A stretch of DNA of 26,036 bases from CAZOKH01 sp964580315 (lineage in GTDB: Bacteria; Chloroflexota; Anaerolineae; Anaerolineales; Anaerolineaceae), in NCBI GenBank assembly GCA_964580315.1, contig CAZOKH010000054.1, positions 1 through 26,036 of the forward strand. Direction: 5' to 3'. Both the position numbers and the translations under genes were made by a program. The first letter of the stretch is position 1. Each line of letters starts with the position of its first letter. The notes beneath the pieces were generated by a model. The model had not been told where the DNA came from and did no database searches. It was given only the letters and a program-made list of their open reading frames with translations. Shown one piece after another: positions 24,172-26,036 of the stretch.

Positions 24172-25329
24172 ATGCGTATTTTAGTTGGAATCACTTATTA
24201 CCGCCCGCACACCAGCGGGTTGACCATATACGCCGAGCGATTGGCGAAAGCGTTGGTGCGCCGTGGACACCAGGTGACGGTGCTAACCTCGCGTTACGAT
24301 GCGGCGCTGGCTGCCGAGGAAGTGGATGAAGGCGTGCGCATTGTGCGCGCCCCGGTGGTCATGCGCATCAGCAAGGGCGTCATCATGCCGACCATTGGCT
24401 GGTTGGCCAGCCGCCTGGTGGCTGAAAATGATGTGGTGCATTTGCATTTGCCCCAGTTCGACGCGGCCGGCATTGCACTGCGCGGCCGTCTGATGGGCAA
24501 ACCTACTGTGTTAACCTATCACTGCGATTTAATTATGCCGCCGGGATTGCTCAGCATTACCGCCAACCAGGCGGTTCACCTGATGAATCACCTGGCGGCG
24601 CGTTTCACGCACAAGTTAGTGACCTATACCCGCGATTATGCTGAAAACTCCCCATTCCTGCGGCACTACCTGGGCAAATTAACCACGATTTTGCCGCCGG
24701 TTGAATTGCCGCAGGTTTCAGATGCCGAGACCGCCCAATTTGCACAGGAGAACAACCCTGAAAACCGCCGCCCGGTGATTGGCATGGCAGCCCGCTTTGC
24801 CACTGAAAAAGGTGTGGAAGTTTTGATCAACGCGCTGCCGGAAGTGTTAAAAAAATTTCCCAATGCCCTGGTTCAATTTGCCGGTCCTTACCAGAATATC
24901 ATTGGCGAAGAACAGTATTTTGCGAAATTATCTCCCATGATAGATCGTTACATTTCCAGCGGCAACTGGCGCTTCCTGGGGGTGCTGTCTCCCGAGCGCA
25001 TGGCGCAGTTCTATCGCAATATCGATGTGCTGGTGCTGCCCAGTTTGAATTCAACCGAAGCGTTTGGCCTGGTTCAAATTGAGGCGATGATGAACGGTGT
25101 TCCTTGCATTGCCTCGAACCTGCCGGGAGTGCGCCAACCGGTGAAGATGCATGAGATGGGAAAAATTATTCCCATTGGCGACGCGCAGGAACTGGGGAAT
25201 GCGCTCAATGCTGTTCTATCGGACAAGGCAGCCTATCAAAGAGACCCTGTTGCCATTGCGCACCAATACGTTCCTGACCAGGTGGCGCAAGCCTATGAGC
25301 AGTTGTTTCATGAGCTGCTCAATCACTAA
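24172..25329 (+). CDS. GT4-family glycosyltransferase
   Basis: GT-B fold retaining glycosyltransferase of 385 residues, probably cytoplasmic and membrane-associated. The N-terminal half opens with the acceptor-side pattern ITYYRPHTSGLTIYAERLA (7-25), and HLHLPQFD follows (91-98). The C-terminal half has the donor site ARFATEKG (R208, K213), a GPYQNIIGEE stretch and the E-x7-E motif STEAFGLVQIEA (E296, E304). The donor cannot be read from sequence; GDP-mannose from manC is one possibility and a CDP-sugar would be unusual. It overlaps the methyltransferase that follows by 20 bases and starts five bases after the epimerase. Confidence 0.92.
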   Translation: MRILVGITYYRPHTSGLTIYAERLAKALVRRGHQVTVLTSRYDAALAAEEVDEGVRIVRAPVVMRISKGVIMPTIGWLASRLVAENDVVHLHLPQFDAAGIALRGRLMGKPTVLTYHCDLIMPPGLLSITANQAVHLMNHLAARFTHKLVTYTRDYAENSPFLRHYLGKLTTILPPVELPQVSDAETAQFAQENNPENRRPVIGMAARFATEKGVEVLINALPEVLKKFPNALVQFAGPYQNIIGEEQYFAKLSPMIDRYISSGNWRFLGVLSPERMAQFYRNIDVLVLPSLNSTEAFGLVQIEAMMNGVPCIASNLPGVRQPVKMHEMGKIIPIGDAQELGNALNAVLSDKAAYQRDPVAIAHQYVPDQVAQAYEQLFHELLNH

Positions 25330-26036
25330 ACCCAACTTTGCGAAAAAGGTAATTGGATTGGAATCTTCACTTCAAACCGTTGACTATTTATGGAATAACC
25401 TGAAAGGGTTACCCTATTTTCGCGCCCTGCTGCGCGCTGTCGAAGCCAGGGCTTACCAGGAATTCACCCTTACGCCCCCGGTATTTGACCTGGGATGCGG
25501 CGACGGACATTTTGCAGAAGTCACATTCAACCAGAAAATTGATGTGGGCTTGGATCCATGGACGGCGCCGGTCAGAGAGGCAGGCGGGCGGGATGTGTAT
25601 CGATTGACGGTGCAGGCCGCCGGCGACCATATTCCCTTTGCCGATGAGACCTTTCAAACGGCCGTGAGCAATTCGGTTTTGGAGCATATTCCCGATCTGG
25701 ACCCGGTGCTGAAAGACCTGGCGCGAATTTTGAAACCCGGAGGGATTTTCCTGTTCACGGTTCCCAACCAGCGATTTCTCGATACTTTGTCCATTGCGAA
25801 CTGGCTGGACCGGATTGGATGGCATGCACTGGCAAAAGCCTATCGAAGTTTCTTTAACCGCATTTCGCGGCATCATCATTGTGATTCACCAGATGTGTGG
25901 CGAGAACGTCTGCAAAAGGCTGGTTTTGAGATGATCAGTTGGCGGGATTATTTTTCGCCTGAGGCGCTGCATGCCCTGGAGTGGGGGCATTATTTCGGCC
26001 TTCCATCCTGGATTTTGCATGCGTTGTGCGGCAAAT
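25310..26036 (+). CDS. Class I SAM-dependent methyltransferase, partial (3' end cut by window)
   Basis: Open reading frame running off the right edge, at least 242 residues. It has the SAM-binding loop DLGCGDG (60-66), an acidic end of the next strand (GLDP), an IPFADETFQTAVSNSVLEHI stretch matching Methyltransf_11 motifs, and LKPGGIFLFTVPN. The region beyond has several aromatic and hydrophobic segments. This type commonly methylates sugars or lipids in glycan loci. The ATG at 25310 overlaps the end of the glycosyltransferase gene; a TTG at 25358 with AAAGG eight bases upstream is an equally good start and would avoid the overlap. The reverse strand contains a long shadow frame here, which I reject. 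Confidence 0.85.
   Translation, partial: MSCSITKPNFAKKVIGLESSLQTVDYLWNNLKGLPYFRALLRAVEARAYQEFTLTPPVFDLGCGDGHFAEVTFNQKIDVGLDPWTAPVREAGGRDVYRLTVQAAGDHIPFADETFQTAVSNSVLEHIPDLDPVLKDLARILKPGGIFLFTVPNQRFLDTLSIANWLDRIGWHALAKAYRSFFNRISRHHHCDSPDVWRERLQKAGFEMISWRDYFSPEALHALEWGHYFGLPSWILHALCGK

Noticed and set aside
25409..25879. Minus-strand frame near the right edge
   Set aside because: It lies opposite a plus-strand frame with an intact SAM-binding motif that runs off the window end.
1..26036. Mobile element, phage or genomic-island boundaries
   Set aside because: No transposase, integrase, tRNA gene, long terminal repeat or obvious composition break was seen; most genes are housekeeping.

Overview
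The window is a 26 kb stretch of bacterial chromosome, dense with genes and of medium G+C by eye. It most likely comes from the phylum Chloroflexota, class Anaerolineae. This is inferred from several things together: membrane-anchored extracellular proteins with Thr/Pro-rich stalks, a mevalonate kinase next to an isopentenyl phosphate kinase, a topoisomerase I with an extra N-terminal zinc ribbon, a flavodiiron protein that fits an anaerobe, and no sign of outer-membrane biogenesis genes. No rRNA, tRNA, CRISPR array, transposase, integrase or phage gene was found, and no gene-free stretch exceeds 300 bases.

Layout. (1) 1-2990, plus strand: an envelope cassette of an M23 peptidase-like protein, a second anchored Thr/Pro-stalk protein and a four-helix membrane protein, ending at a hairpin shared with the next gene. 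(2) 3080-4399, minus: a DUF1015 protein. (3) 4519-11717, plus: ffh, rpsP, khpA, rimM, dprA, manC and topA, a tightly packed information-processing run with one sugar-nucleotide gene inside it. (4) 11797-12927, plus: an unrecognised two-helix membrane protein with its own promoter and a strong terminator. (5) 13005-19390, minus: seven genes, transcribed in the order UbiA-family prenyltransferase, mevalonate kinase, isopentenyl phosphate kinase, dGTPase-like HD protein, greA, flavodiiron protein, SDR oxidoreductase. (6) 19431-26036, plus: tlyA, lepA, then a flippase-like membrane protein, a CDP-tyvelose-epimerase-like protein, a GT4 glycosyltransferase and a methyltransferase cut off by the window end.

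How they work together. Regions 3 and 6 supply protein targeting (Ffh), ribosome assembly and modification (bS16, KhpA, RimM, TlyA, LepA) and DNA topology and uptake (TopA, DprA). Mevalonate kinase and isopentenyl phosphate kinase form two steps of an alternative mevalonate route to IPP. The adjacent UbiA-family enzyme probably uses a polyprenyl phosphate built from that IPP, linking isoprenoid synthesis to lipid-linked cell-surface sugars. ManC (GDP-mannose) and the last four genes also fit surface glycan or glycolipid synthesis.

No clearly new defence or mobile system is visible. The best candidates for new biology are the unrecognised anchored proteins, the zinc-ribbon fusion on TopA, the hairpin inside the 5' end of rimM, and the prenyltransferase-MVK-IPK cluster.
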